The notes beneath the pieces are model-generated. The model saw only the letters and a list, made by a program, of their open reading frames with translations. It did no database searches and was not told the DNA's origin. A program made the translations under genes and the position numbers. This document shows positions 1 through 10,212 of a DNA stretch of 64,000 nucleotides, in pieces. This DNA comes from Rhodopseudomonas sp. Lineage in GTDB: Bacteria; Pseudomonadota; Alphaproteobacteria; Rhizobiales; Xanthobacteraceae. The stretch lies in contig NZ_JACABA010000002.1 of assembly GCF_013377015.1 (NCBI RefSeq), positions 1,207,691-1,271,690 on the forward strand, read 5' to 3'. Within the stretch, counting starts at the first letter, position 1, and every line of letters starts with the position of its first letter.

Positions 1-783
1 GTCGAATCCGCCGAGGCCGCCGGCGACGAATATCCGACCACGCGCGTGCTGACTGCCGACGGCGTGGTCAGCCTGATCGGCTGCTTGATGGGCAACCCGT
101 TCATCAACGCGGTCTATATCGGCCATCCCGGCTGGAAGGCGATGGGCGGCCGGATCGGTTACTCCGCGGCGACTGGGCTGATGGTGGTGGTGCTGTCGTG
201 GTTCGGTATCATCTCGCTGCTGCTGGCGCTGGTGCCGGTGGTGGCGATCTCGCCGATCCTGCTCTACATCGGCATGCTGATCGGCGCGCAGGCGTTCCAG
301 ACCACGCCGGTCAAGCACGCGCCCGCGATCGTGCTGGCTTTGACGCCGCATCTCGCCGCCTGGGCGAAATTGCAGATCGACACGATGCTGGGCGCCACCG
401 TGACTGCGGCGCAGGCCGCGGGTCTTGCCGCCGACAAGGTGGTGGAGGTCAAGGCCGCGGCGATTGCCTCATTGCCGCAGCAGGGTGTGCTGTATCACGG
501 CCTCGAGGTGATGGGCGGCGGTTCGATCCTGACCGGCCTTATCCTCGGCGCGATCGGCGTGTTCGTGATCGACCGTGAATTCGTCAAGGCCTCTGCCTTC
601 GCCTTGAGCGGCGCGGTGCTGACCTTCTTCGGCTTCATGCATGGCGAGGCGGTCGGGATCGGCAGCGGATTGCCGGTGGCGATGGCCTATGCGGTCGTCG
701 CGGCCGGGTTCTTTGCCTACGGCAAATACGGGGCTGTGGCGCTGGCGGAGCCGAATACGGCGCTGGCCGCGCCGGCCGAATAG
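1..783 (+). CDS. NCS2/AzgA-like purine or uracil permease, C-terminal part (partial)
   Basis: The open frame runs in from the left edge with no start in the window, so this is the C-terminal part of a larger protein (about 260 residues visible). It is very hydrophobic with several membrane segments and matches in character the last helices of the xanthine/uracil and AzgA-like permeases (for example the stretch NPFINAVYIGHPGWKAMGGR early on, then long Leu/Val/Ile helices). The likely role is inner-membrane uptake of a nucleobase or related compound; the substrate cannot be read from this half. The GTG at 46 is an internal codon, not a start. It ends 21 bases before the stop of a convergent gene. 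Confidence 0.65.
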   Translation, partial: VESAEAAGDEYPTTRVLTADGVVSLIGCLMGNPFINAVYIGHPGWKAMGGRIGYSAATGLMVVVLSWFGIISLLLALVPVVAISPILLYIGMLIGAQAFQTTPVKHAPAIVLALTPHLAAWAKLQIDTMLGATVTAAQAAGLAADKVVEVKAAAIASLPQQGVLYHGLEVMGGGSILTGLILGAIGVFVIDREFVKASAFALSGAVLTFFGFMHGEAVGIGSGLPVAMAYAVVAAGFFAYGKYGAVALAEPNTALAAPAE

Positions 784-804
784 CGTCGGGCCGCGTCGAC
801 CCGG

Positions 805-2181
805 TCAGTCGGCCGGGTCGGCGGAGTCGCGATCGACGAAGTACCGTGTGGCGGCGATCAGCACCACGAAGGTTGCGATCCAGACCATTCGGGCGCCATA
901 GCGGTCGTGCGGCCCGGAAATGATCCCGCAGATCATGGCATTCCCCAGCAATGCGCCCGCGGCGGTTCCGGCCAGCAAGGTCAGATCGTCGAGCCGGCGT
1001 TGCCATAGCGCGTGGCCGAGCAGCCCGACCAGCAGCAGCATCGACCCCAGCGCGACCGGGACGTGGACCCAGTTCACCGCGGCGAAATTGATGTCCCATT
1101 TCTGCTGGTGCGCCGCGCGCATCGCCGGCACCTGGGCCGGCAGATAGCGTTCGATGATGCCATAGGTGTGGGGAATCCAGCCGGTGGTGCCTTCGCCGGT
1201 GGCGACCTGGACCAGCTGCTGCGCGGTGGCGACGGCGGCGGCTTGGGCCTGCCAGAGCGGGTAGGCGGTCAGCGCATGGGCGGCGATGTAGCCCATCTCT
1301 TGGTCCATCCCCTCGAAGCGCCCGAGCTTGTTGAAGATGCCGTCATTGCCCCACAGGAAATCGTCGGCGGTGGGCGGCAGCTGGTTGCGGTAGGGGCAGA
1401 GTTTCAGTTTCAGCTGCGGACAATTGTCATTGAGATAGCGGGTCACGATGCCGTCCTGCAGCATCCGGCCGAAGGTGACGCCGGCGCCGCCGGGGGTCCA
1501 GGCCCATTTGCCCGACAGGGCGAAATTGGCGGTGAGCAGCATCGCCGCGCCGGCCACGATGGTCAGGCTGCCGGCGATCAGGCCGGCGAACGGCAGTCGC
1601 GCGCCGAGAAAGGGCCGCAGCAGCCAGGCGACGCAGCACAGGCCGAGCAGGACGCCGAGCGTCGCGCTATGGGTCGCGCCGGCGAAGGCGGTGAAGCCGA
1701 ACAGCAGCCATTTCTCCAGCGTCGACGTGTTGTCGCCATGCGCGACCAGAAGGAACAGCGACAGCACCGACAGCCCGGCAAAGATGTCGGTCAGCAGCAT
1801 GCTGGCGATCCAGGGCAGCGCCGTGGTGGCGATCAGGATCAGGCCGATCAGCGCCAGCCGGAACGGCCGGGTGAGGCCGAACACCCGCAGCGTCAGCTGC
1901 AGGATCCACAGCGTCGCGATCGCCTGAATGCAGAGATTGATCCAGAAATGGGTGTTCTGGCCGAAATGCAGATACAGCCCGAACACCGTCGAGCGGCTCG
2001 GAACCAGATAGCCTTCGTACCAGCGGGCGAGATAGCCCCCGGTATCGAATTGCAGCAGCGGATATTCATTCCACAACGCCGGAGCGATCAGCAGCAGCGG
2101 GAGAATGGCGACGGCGATCCGCGACGTCAGTGATTGTCGCGTCCGCGCGACCAGTGCCTGGGTATTAATGGAACGCTCCAT
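805..2181 (-). CDS. polytopic inner-membrane protein of unknown function
   Basis: A 458-residue protein with about ten hydrophobic segments and one longer hydrophilic part (roughly residues 230-340) that contains two cysteines (NDNCPQLKLKLCPY). After the first membrane segment there is an FDTGGYLARWYEG stretch, a layout that recalls membrane glycosyltransferase-like proteins (GT39/GT87 style), but no catalytic motif can be assigned. It converges on the permease gene to its left. The start ATG at 2181 is preceded by an intergenic region of about 700 bases. Real coding sequence is supported by length, consistent hydrophobic pattern and high-GC codon bias; the function is unknown. Confidence 0.6.
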   Translation of the reverse strand: MERSINTQALVARTRQSLTSRIAVAILPLLLIAPALWNEYPLLQFDTGGYLARWYEGYLVPSRSTVFGLYLHFGQNTHFWINLCIQAIATLWILQLTLRVFGLTRPFRLALIGLILIATTALPWIASMLLTDIFAGLSVLSLFLLVAHGDNTSTLEKWLLFGFTAFAGATHSATLGVLLGLCCVAWLLRPFLGARLPFAGLIAGSLTIVAGAAMLLTANFALSGKWAWTPGGAGVTFGRMLQDGIVTRYLNDNCPQLKLKLCPYRNQLPPTADDFLWGNDGIFNKLGRFEGMDQEMGYIAAHALTAYPLWQAQAAAVATAQQLVQVATGEGTTGWIPHTYGIIERYLPAQVPAMRAAHQQKWDINFAAVNWVHVPVALGSMLLLVGLLGHALWQRRLDDLTLLAGTAAGALLGNAMICGIISGPHDRYGARMVWIATFVVLIAATRYFVDRDSADPAD

Positions 2182-2780
2182 CCCGGATCGAATTTGCCGT
2201 TACCGCGGCGTTACGCCGGGGGCTGTTGGCCTTATATGCTGTCAAATTACACATCAGAGTTAATTCGTCCATTCGACAGAGTACGAAGTTAGCCGGCCGG
2301 CGATCCACCTTGCCGCGGCTTGCCGGTGTGGCGGCGCTACCAAGCGCTACCAAGGCGAGTATTTGGTCATAATTAAGTCCGGGATGCTGACCGATCAAGC
2401 GGACCGTGAGAAGCTACGGACCTGCGCTCAACCTTGCGGGGACATTTGACGGACCATAGCGCTCGCGATTACAGCCCAAAAAACACGCAAAACATGAATA
2501 TTATTTCATAATCCTCTTTAGGTTGCAAATCGATGAGGTCAGCGATCGCCAGTCCCAAACGTCCGGGCGGCCCGGACGAATCCGCGTCCATCGCCTTGGC
2601 ACGTCGCGACACCGATGCAACTGATCGGATAAGACAGCGGGAACATCGCCGTAACGTCCACAATGACGGACGCGCCATTCATCCGGGAACCGAGGACGCA
2701 AATGAGCGTCGTCGCAATGGTCAACAGCAGGAAGTCGAGGTCAATTCGCGCAGCGTTCATAGGCTTCGCGGTAGTGTTCG
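2182..2780. other. intergenic region with no supported gene
   Basis: About 600 bases between the leftward membrane-protein gene and the hydrogenase promoter. It is less GC-rich than its surroundings (AT-rich patches near 2245-2275 and 2480-2525). Short open frames on both strands have no ribosome-binding site, no recognisable domain and odd composition, so none is called. It presumably holds the promoter of the leftward gene. Confidence 0.4.
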
Positions 2781-2794
2781 TTGATCTGAATCAA
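2781..2794 (+). promoter_or_regulatory. FixK/FNR-type (anaerobox) binding site
   Basis: TTGATCTGAATCAA is a perfect match to the consensus TTGAT-N4-ATCAA bound by FNR/FixK/AadR regulators. It lies about 160 bases upstream of the first hydrogenase gene. If it acts as a class II site (centred near -41.5), transcription would start around 2829, which leaves a 5' leader of about 125 bases. This predicts induction of the hydrogenase operon under low oxygen. The match is seen directly; the regulator and start point are inferred. Confidence 0.75.
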
Positions 2795-2955
2795 GCGTGC
2801 TTATCGTCAAACGATGAGAATCTATTGGCTTGGAAGCTGCGGGCGATTGATGACGCATGTGGCGGCCATAATCGATCGAACCCGGAAGGTGCCAAGTGGA
2901 TGTGGTGCCGGACGGGATCGTTCGGCCCATCCGCCCGTCAAGCAGAGGTGACGTG

Positions 2956-4116
2956 ATGCAGCATCGCCCAGACGGGGGAACGAAGGCGGTGATCTCCCGG
3001 GAGGCGCTGCAGCAACTCATCGAGGCTCTCTCCGCTGAGAACTGTCGGGTGCTTGGCCCCACGGTGCGTGACGGGGCGATCGTCTATGATGAGATCGCGC
3101 AAGTTGGGAACTTGCCGGCAGGCTGGACCGATCGTCAGGAAGCCGGACGCTATCATCTGGAGCGTCGGGAGGACGATGCCTTGTTCGGCTTCGCCGTCGG
3201 CCCTCAGTCGTGGAAGCAGTTTCTGCATCCGCCGGTCGAGACGCTGTGGACCGCGCGCCAGGGCGACGATGGCATCTCGATTGCGACCGACAGGTCGGAG
3301 ACCCCGATATTTGCCTTCATCGGCGTGCGCGCCTGCGAGCTCCACGCGATCGCCATCCAGGACCGCGTCTTCCTGGATGGCCCCTATCGCGATGTGACCT
3401 ACGGCATGCGGCGGCAGGACGCCTTTATCGTCGCGGTCAACTGCGGGAATGCCGCAGCTACCTGCTTCTGTGCGTCGATGGGAACGGGACCAAAGGTGGA
3501 TGCTGGCTTCGACCTTGCATTGACCGAGCTGATCGACGCCACGCGCCACGAATTCGTTGTCGAGGTGGGAAGCGAAGCCGGCGGCGATTTGCTCGACCGA
3601 TTACCCCATCGCCCCGCGGCCAATGCCGATCTCTTGGCCGCTGAAGCGGTGATAGCGCGCACGCAGAGCGCGATGGGACGCAGGCTGGAAACGGACGGCC
3701 TGAAGGAGCTGCTCCAGGCCAACCTGAACCATCCGCGCTGGGATGAGGTCGCCGCGCGCTGCCTCGCCTGCGGCAACTGCACGTCGGTTTGCCCGACTTG
3801 CTTCTGCACGACTGTAGAAGACCACAGTGATCTCATGGGTTCGTCGGCCGAGCGGATCCGCAAATGGGATTCCTGTTTCACCCTGGATTTCTCCTATCTG
3901 CACGGTGGCAGCGTGCGGACGACCGCCAGCTCGCGCTATCGGCAATGGATGACGCACAAGCTGGCGAGCTGGATCGATCAGTTCGGCACCTCCGGCTGCG
4001 TGGGTTGCGGGCGCTGTATCACCTGGTGTCCGGTCGGCATCGACATCACGGCGGAAGCGGCCGCCATCCGGGCGACGCCACAATCCAGAAAGGGAGAGCC
4101 GCATGGAGGGACTTGA
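2956..4116 (+). CDS. hyhB: group 3b-type NiFe hydrogenase, iron-sulfur beta subunit
   Basis: Predicted electron-transfer subunit of a cytoplasmic NAD(P)-linked (sulf)hydrogenase. Two ferredoxin-type [4Fe-4S] motifs sit in the C-terminal half ([14 protein letters not shown] and [13 protein letters not shown]), and further cysteines occur mid-protein ([11 protein letters not shown]), as expected for HyhB/HydB-like proteins. The ATG at 2956 is chosen (386 aa) because AGAGGTG precedes it at good spacing; an in-frame GTG at 2896 would add 20 residues. It is the first gene of a tightly packed operon, overlaps the next gene by 14 bases, and lies downstream of a FixK/FNR box. The beta subunit passes electrons between the small subunit and the FAD/NAD subunit. 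Confidence 0.85.
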   Translation: MQHRPDGGTKAVISREALQQLIEALSAENCRVLGPTVRDGAIVYDEIAQVGNLPAGWTDRQEAGRYHLERREDDALFGFAVGPQSWKQFLHPPVETLWTARQGDDGISIATDRSETPIFAFIGVRACELHAIAIQDRVFLDGPYRDVTYGMRRQDAFIVAVNCGNAAATCFCASMGTGPKVDAGFDLALTELIDATRHEFVVEVGSEAGGDLLDRLPHRPAANADLLAAEAVIARTQSAMGRRLETDGLKELLQANLNHPRWDEVAARCLACGNCTSVCPTCFCTTVEDHSDLMGSSAERIRKWDSCFTLDFSYLHGGSVRTTASSRYRQWMTHKLASWIDQFGTSGCVGCGRCITWCPVGIDITAEAAAIRATPQSRKGEPHGGT

Positions 4117-4564
4117 GCATATTCTTCGACAGCATCCCTTCTTCGCCGACTTCGCGCCCGAGCACGGCGCGCTGGTTGCCGGCTGCGCCCGGAACCATCG
4201 CTTTGATCCCGGCGACTATCTGTTTCGCGAAGGCGATCCCGCAGACGAGTTCTTCCTGATCCGCCACGGCAAGGTGGCGCTTGAGATCGTGGCCCCGGGG
4301 CAGGCGCCGATCGTGTTTGCGACCCTTGGCCCGGGCGAGATCGTGGGGGAGGCCTGGCTTGTGCCGCCTTATCGCTGGACCATCGACGCTCGCGCCACCG
4401 AGCTGGTTCGTGCGATCGGAATTGACGCCGCCTGCCTGCGCGGCAAATGCGAGGCGGACCACCATCTCGGCTACGAGATGATGAAGCGATTCCTGCCGGT
4501 TTTCATCAGACGCCTGCACGCAACACAGCTGCAAATCCTCGACGTCTACGGGAAGAAGCGCTGA
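4103..4564 (+). CDS. stand-alone cyclic-nucleotide-binding-domain protein in hydrogenase operon
   Basis: A 153-residue protein that is essentially one Crp/cNMP-binding beta-roll: [21 protein letters not shown] and VALEIV strands, a [11 protein letters not shown] turn and an RWTIDARA strand. These resemble the phosphate-binding cassette (Gly-Glu followed by Arg-x-Thr/Ser). A helical C-terminus follows, but no helix-turn-helix DNA-binding domain, so it cannot be an ordinary Crp/FNR regulator. It overlaps the beta-subunit gene by 14 bases and is followed after one base by the gamma subunit, so it is an integral operon member. It may be a nucleotide sensor or regulatory subunit of the enzyme; that role is inferred from context only. 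Confidence 0.75.
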   Translation: MEGLEHILRQHPFFADFAPEHGALVAGCARNHRFDPGDYLFREGDPADEFFLIRHGKVALEIVAPGQAPIVFATLGPGEIVGEAWLVPPYRWTIDARATELVRAIGIDAACLRGKCEADHHLGYEMMKRFLPVFIRRLHATQLQILDVYGKKR

Positions 4565-4565
4565 C

Positions 4566-5423
4566 ATGGTTCCGGAAAGTGTTTCTGCGGCGGCATCGCT
4601 TCCCGACCCCTTCGTTCCGCAGATCTATCGCGTCGGCCGGCTACGCCGCGAACTCCACGACACGGTGACGCTGGAGCTTGCCCCGTCTGCCGGCAGGCGT
4701 CCGGCCTTCAGGCCCGGGCAGTTCAATATGCTCTACGTTTTCGGCGTCGGCGAAATCGCCGTCAGCTTGAGCGGCGACAGCACGGACGAGACTCATTTTG
4801 TGCACACCGTCCGCGATGTCGGCGCCGTCAGCAAGGCGATCACGGAACTGGGGACCGGCGCGACGATCGGTCTGCGCGGCCCTTTTGGGGTCGGGTGGCC
4901 GGTCGAGGCGGCGGAAGGCTCCGACGTCGTCTTGGTGGCCGGCGGCCTAGGTCTCGCGCCGCTGCGGCCGGCCATCTATCATATTCTGGCCAATCGGGTT
5001 CGCTACGGGCGGGTCGTGATCCTGTTCGGCAGCCGCAATCCCCATGACATGCTTTATAGGCACGAGCTTGAGGAATGGCGGCAGCACCTGGACATCAGTA
5101 TCGAGGTGACGGTGGATCATGCCGAAGCCGACTGGCACGGCAATGTCGGGGTCGTGCCGGCGTTGATTCCGCGTGCGACCTTCGATCGTCACAACACGAT
5201 CGCGTTGGTTTGCGGCCCGGAAGTGATGATGCGCTATTCGGCGAGTGCGTTGGCTGAAGCGGGAGTGCCGCCGGAACGCATCTATCTGTCGATGGAGCGC
5301 AATATGAAGTGCGCCATCGGTCTTTGCGGCCACTGCCAGTTCGGGCCGACCTTCATCTGCAAGGACGGCCCGGTCATGCAGTTCGCCAGGATCGCCAAGA
5401 TCTTCGCCATTCGGGAGGTCTGA
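4566..5423 (+). CDS. hyhG: group 3b-type NiFe hydrogenase, FAD/NAD(P)-binding gamma subunit
   Basis: A 285-residue diaphorase subunit of the ferredoxin-NADP reductase fold. In order: FAD-binding barrel ([20 protein letters not shown]), Rossmann-type NAD(P) domain beginning [23 protein letters not shown] motif near the end of that domain, and a C-terminal [2Fe-2S] cysteine cluster ([17 protein letters not shown]) as in HyhG/HydG and PyrK-like proteins. It would exchange electrons between NAD(P)H and the hydrogenase iron-sulfur chain in the cytoplasm. The start is one base after the previous stop; the next gene begins one base after this stop. Confidence 0.88.
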   Translation: MVPESVSAAASLPDPFVPQIYRVGRLRRELHDTVTLELAPSAGRRPAFRPGQFNMLYVFGVGEIAVSLSGDSTDETHFVHTVRDVGAVSKAITELGTGATIGLRGPFGVGWPVEAAEGSDVVLVAGGLGLAPLRPAIYHILANRVRYGRVVILFGSRNPHDMLYRHELEEWRQHLDISIEVTVDHAEADWHGNVGVVPALIPRATFDRHNTIALVCGPEVMMRYSASALAEAGVPPERIYLSMERNMKCAIGLCGHCQFGPTFICKDGPVMQFARIAKIFAIREV

Positions 5424-5424
5424 G

Positions 5425-6187
5425 ATGAAAGCGCAACGTCCCCGGCTCGCGGTTTGGAAGTTCGCCTCCTGCGACGGCTGCCAGCTCTCGCTGCTGGATT
5501 GCGAAGACGAGCTTCTGACTCTCGCCGGCGCGATCGAGATCGCCAATTTTCCCGAGGCTTCGAGTCTGATACTCGACGGCCCTTACGACCTTTCCCTGGT
5601 CGAAGGATCGATCACGACGGCGCACGACGCCGAGCGCATTCAGATGGTGCGCCAGCAATCGAAATTCCTCGTCACGATCGGCGCCTGCGCCACCGCCGGC
5701 GGCATCCAGGCGCTTCGGAATTTCGCTGACGTCGACGACTATATCGCTGCCGTTTACGCATCGCCCAAATATATCTCGACCCTTGCCACCTCGACGCCGA
5801 TTTCGGCGCACATCGCGGTCGACTACGAATTGCGCGGCTGTCCGATCAACAAGGCGCAACTGATCGAGGTGATCTCGGCCTACCTTGCCGGCCGCAAGCC
5901 TTCGATCGCGGCCCACAGCGTGTGTATCGAATGCAAGCAGCGCGGTGCGGTTTGCGTGATGGTGCAGGGCACGCCCTGCCTCGGCCCGGTCACGCACGCT
6001 GGCTGCGGAGCAATCTGTCCATCCTTCCGGCGTGGCTGCTACGGCTGCTACGGTCCGATGGAGACGCCCAACACCGCCGCGCTCGCGTGCGAATGGCAGG
6101 TGCTCGGCGCGACGCCGCGCGACATTGCCCGTGTCTTCAGCACCTTCAATGCAGCGGCCGAAGCCTTTCGGAAAGAGAGCAAGGCCC

Positions 6188-6198
<11 letters not shown>
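5425..6198 (+). CDS. hyhD: NiFe hydrogenase small (delta) subunit
   Basis: A 257-residue cytoplasmic hydrogenase small subunit without Tat signal peptide. The N-terminus carries the proximal-cluster motif ([17 protein letters not shown]), a further cluster ligand lies at GACATAGG and LRGCPINK, and the C-terminal region is cysteine-rich ([33 protein letters not shown]), consistent with additional [4Fe-4S] clusters. It pairs with the large subunit encoded next, whose start overlaps its last 11 bases. The lack of an export signal and the presence of the gamma and beta subunits place the enzyme in the cytoplasm. Confidence 0.9.
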
Positions 6199-7482
<1,284 letters not shown>

Positions 7483-7486
<4 letters not shown>

Positions 7487-8001
7487 GTGGCGCAGCCGAC
7501 CGCAATGCCATGCTGCCGAAGGTCCTCGTTGTCGCCGTCGGCAATCCGGACCGTGCCGACGACGGCGTTGGCGCTCTGGCCGCAACGGGACTGGCCGGAC
7601 GGCTGCCCCCGGACGTGAGTCTCGTTGCGCGACGTGGAGACATCCTTTCCCTGATCGAGGAATGGGCCGGCTTCGATGCCGTCATCTTCATCGATGCTGC
7701 TGCGTCGATGGGTATGCCGGGACGCATCCATCGGATCGACGCGGGCGCCGGCGAACTGCCGAACGAGGTATCGTTCGCATCAAGCCACGCTTTCGGCCTC
7801 GCGGAAGCGATTGCGCTTGCCGCCGCGTTGAGGTCACTGCCCGACACCGTCATCGTCTATGCGATCGAAGGCGCTTCATTCGATGGTGGTGCCGCAATGA
7901 CACCAGAGGTGACGGCTGCGGCCGCCGAAGTTGCGGATCGCGTCGTCGCCGAGGTCGGCCGACTCCGCTGCCGCGAAGGCAAGGTCATGTCCGATGCATG
8001 A
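7483..8001 (+). CDS. hydrogenase maturation protease (HycI/HoxW-type)
   Basis: A protein of about 172 residues with the N-terminal signature of the hydrogenase endopeptidase family: [15 protein letters not shown], whose acidic residue is a nickel ligand in the family. A further acidic residue follows in VIFIDAA and a histidine in FASSHAFGL, at the spacing seen in the family. It would remove the C-terminal tail of the large subunit after NiFe insertion. The GTG at 7483 overlaps the large-subunit stop and is the likely start; ATG 7510 is an alternative. The last 8 bases overlap the next gene. Confidence 0.85.
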
Positions 8002-8281
8002 GACGGGAATCGTCAGGGACCTGATCCGTCGGCTGGAAGCGGTCGCGCGGGACGCCGGGGCGAAGCGGGTGGCCGGCGTCGCGGTTCGGATTGGCGCGCT
8101 CAGCCAGTTCGCGCCCGAGCATTTTCGCGAGCATTTCGACGAAGAGGCCCGCGGCACCCTCGCCGAAGGCGCTGCGCTGCGGATCCAGACGTCGGCGGAT
8201 GTGACGGATCCGTCTGCGCAGGACGTGATGATGGAAAGCATCGACCTCGAAGTTCCCGACGACAACGGAGAGGGCAGCTGA
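7994..8281 (+). CDS. HypA-like nickel-insertion protein lacking the zinc ribbon
   Basis: It begins with the invariant MHE nickel-binding motif of HypA/HybF ([15 protein letters not shown]) and follows the family through VRIGALSQFAPEHFREHFDEEARGT. The region that normally holds two CxxC zinc motifs is missing: the 95-residue protein contains no cysteine at all, and the sequence jumps from LRIQTSADVTD to the family-like end VMMESIDLEVP. It therefore looks like a shortened HypA paralogue dedicated to this hydrogenase. Nickel delivery is inferred from the N-terminus and the operon position; no hypBCDEF genes are in the window. Confidence 0.75.
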   Translation: MHETGIVRDLIRRLEAVARDAGAKRVAGVAVRIGALSQFAPEHFREHFDEEARGTLAEGAALRIQTSADVTDPSAQDVMMESIDLEVPDDNGEGS

Positions 8282-8286
8282 AGACA

Positions 8287-8310
8287 GGCGCGTCCGGAAT
8301 CGACCGCGCC
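8287..8310 (+). terminator. possible hairpin after the hydrogenase operon
   Basis: GGCGCG and CGCGCC form a perfect 6-bp inverted repeat around a 12-base loop just after the HypA-like stop. There is no clear T-run, so this may be a weak or Rho-dependent end. It is the last structure before the convergent tRNA-Thr. Confidence 0.3.
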
Positions 8311-8390
8311 AATAGCCGATATGGCTGAGGCTGACGAGAATACCGCAGAGTTATAATGTGCTGATTTAAAAAGCTATTTTCAAAAAAAGC

Positions 8391-8465
8391 TGGTGCTGCC
8401 ACACAGGGTCGAACTGTGGACCTCTCCATTACCAATGGAGTGCTCTACCACTGAGCTACGGCAGC
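8391..8465 (-). tRNA. tRNA-Thr (GGT anticodon)
   Basis: Read on the minus strand, the 75-base sequence folds as a cloverleaf: acceptor GCTGCCG pairs with the 3' strand ending GGCAGC. The D-arm contains TAGCTCAGTGGTAGAGC, the anticodon stem CTCCA/TGGAG encloses TTGGTAA (anticodon GGT, threonine), and the T-arm contains GTTCGAC. The CCA end is encoded in the DNA (complement at 8391-8393). Confidence 0.95.
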
Positions 8466-8564
8466 GTGCCACTGTCCGGGAATCAACCTGCGATGGCCCG
8501 GCTCGGCGGGCGATCCTTGCCACAAGGCCACCGTCGGCGCAAGCGGGCCGGCTGGGGGATTGGT

Positions 8565-9011
8565 CTAACGGGACGCCGCCATTTCCTTCATCCGGAGCAA
8601 TTGTGGCCCGATCCGGTTGCCCATTTCCTCGGCCAGCACCTGCAGCGCCTTGAGCGGGCGGATCATCACCTCAAACTCGACCATTTCGCCAGATTCGTTG
8701 AATTTGATCAGGTCGATGCCCTTGAGCTGCCATTTGCCGATATTGGCGGAAAATTCCAGCCCGACGTCGTGGGATCCGGCGACGAAGGTGCGGTGATAGC
8801 GGAAATTCTCGAAAATCGTCGTCACCGTGGTCAGCACCAGCAGCGTCGCCTCCCGGCCGGGGATCGGCGATTGCACTGCGGGCGAGCGAAACACCACGTT
8901 CTCGGCCAGCAACGGCCGCAGCACGCCGGGGTCGCTGGTGGCGACAAAATCGTGCCAGGCTGCGACGGTTTGTTGCGGCAGCGGCGCCAGCGCATATGTG
9001 TCGGTGGCCAT
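8565..9011 (-). CDS. NTF2-like (SnoaL-type) protein
   Basis: A 148-residue single-domain protein with the alpha+beta cone pattern of the NTF2-like superfamily: N-terminal helix (TVAAWHDFVATSDPGVLRPL), LLAENVVFRSPAVQSP, then strands including HRTFVAGSHDVGLEFSANIG and LKGIDLIKFNESGEMVEFEV. The ATG at 9011 is selected over an upstream in-frame start because GGAGAG precedes it. Such proteins may bind or turn over small hydrophobic molecules; no substrate can be assigned. It is divergent from the small gene at 9059. Confidence 0.7.
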   Translation of the reverse strand: MATDTYALAPLPQQTVAAWHDFVATSDPGVLRPLLAENVVFRSPAVQSPIPGREATLLVLTTVTTIFENFRYHRTFVAGSHDVGLEFSANIGKWQLKGIDLIKFNESGEMVEFEVMIRPLKALQVLAEEMGNRIGPQLLRMKEMAASR

Positions 9012-9058
9012 CGTCTCTCTCCGGGATCGTCTTTCCAACCAGCCGAACAAAGCATGCC

Positions 9059-9256
9059 ATGACCGACGCGCCAAATCGCCCCTCGACCGAACGTACGCTG
9101 GATCGTCAGAACCGGCTGCGCGAGGCGCTGCGTGAAAACCTGAAGCGGCGGAAATCGCAATCCCGCGGCCGGGCCGATCAGCCCGCGCTGGTTTCGGCCG
9201 ACGATCCGGGTGTCGTCCAGGACGAAATCGGCAAGGACTCCGACGACAAGAGCTAG
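9059..9256 (+). CDS. small charged conserved-type protein
   Basis: A 65-residue hydrophilic protein with a strongly basic helix (RQNRLREALRENLKRRKSQS) and an acidic tail. Small proteins with this basic-helix pattern near murA are, to my recollection, common in Rhizobiales; the function is unknown. It starts 47 bases from the divergent NTF2-like gene. Confidence rests on the coding-like composition and that recollection. Confidence 0.5.
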   Translation: MTDAPNRPSTERTLDRQNRLREALRENLKRRKSQSRGRADQPALVSADDPGVVQDEIGKDSDDKS

Positions 9257-9366
9257 CAGGCTGCGGAGAAGCGGCGCTGTGAACACCGGCTTCGTAACAG
9301 CTCGCAATGACGAACTTAAGCGCTTAGTCTTGACGGGCGTATTTGCGACTCACCCCGAGGAGGAAA

Positions 9367-10029
9367 ATGAGAGTTATTCTGTTCGGCGCCACCGGCATGG
9401 TTGGGCAGGGCGTGCTACGCGAATGCCTGCTCGATCCCGAGGTCACCAGCGTGCTGTCGGTCGGGCGCAGCAAGACCGGACAGAGCCATCCCAAGCTGCG
9501 CGAAATCGTGCACAGCGACTTTCTGGATTTCTCCGCGATTGAATACGAACTGGCAGGTCATGATGCCTGCCTGTTCTGTCTCGGCGTCACCTCGCTCGGC
9601 CTGTCCGAGCAGCGCTATCGCCAGCTGACCTACGACATCACGCTTGCCGCGGCGAAGACGCTGGTGCGGCTCAGCCCCGGCATGACTTTCATCTACGTCA
9701 CCGGGCGCAGCACCGATTCGACCGAGCAGGGGCCGCAGATGTGGGCGCGGGTCAAGGGCAAGACCGAGAACGATCTGCTGAAGCTGCCATTCAAGGCCGC
9801 CTACATGTTTCGGCCGGCCGGAATCCAGCCGCTGCATGGCGTCCGCTCGAAGGTCGGCTGGATCAACGCGATCTACGCCGTGACCGCGCCGCTGCTGTCG
9901 CTGCTGGTCAAAACCGCGCCCAACTACATGACCACCTCCGAACAGGTCGGCCGCGCCATGCTCGCGGTGGCGAAACACGGCTATCCGACCTCGATCCTGG
10001 AAAGTGCCGACATCAACGCGGTCGTATGA
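9367..10029 (+). CDS. NAD(P)-binding atypical SDR / epimerase-like protein
   Basis: A 220-residue Rossmann protein starting MRVILFGATGMVGQGVLREC, a glycine-rich NAD(P)-binding GxxGxxG motif at the N-terminus. It later has CLFCLGVTSLG and FIYVTGRSTDS and an FRPAGIQPLHG segment, typical of small YbjT/HSCARG-like atypical short-chain dehydrogenases. The start ATG at 9367 is preceded by GAGGAGG at ideal spacing, so an upstream in-frame start (9343) is rejected. The substrate is unknown. It lies 183 bases upstream of murA on the same strand. Confidence 0.75.
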   Translation: MRVILFGATGMVGQGVLRECLLDPEVTSVLSVGRSKTGQSHPKLREIVHSDFLDFSAIEYELAGHDACLFCLGVTSLGLSEQRYRQLTYDITLAAAKTLVRLSPGMTFIYVTGRSTDSTEQGPQMWARVKGKTENDLLKLPFKAAYMFRPAGIQPLHGVRSKVGWINAIYAVTAPLLSLLVKTAPNYMTTSEQVGRAMLAVAKHGYPTSILESADINAVV

Positions 10030-10212
10030 CCTCTCCCCGCACGCGGGGTGAACGGGCGGGCCGCCGTCGCGGAGGCTCTGCACCGCGCCCCTTTCGCCTC
10101 GAATCCGGTGCAAATTGCCCAAAACCCATGATTTCGCCGCAAATTCCGAGGCTTTTGCAATCACGGGCTGAGACGCCTATGACTTCTCGACAGCAAACCA
10201 GCGGGAATCGGC

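Noticed and set aside
1012-2133. 373-residue plus-strand open frame
   Set aside because: Gln/Arg/Gly-rich antisense shadow of the membrane protein at 805-2181.
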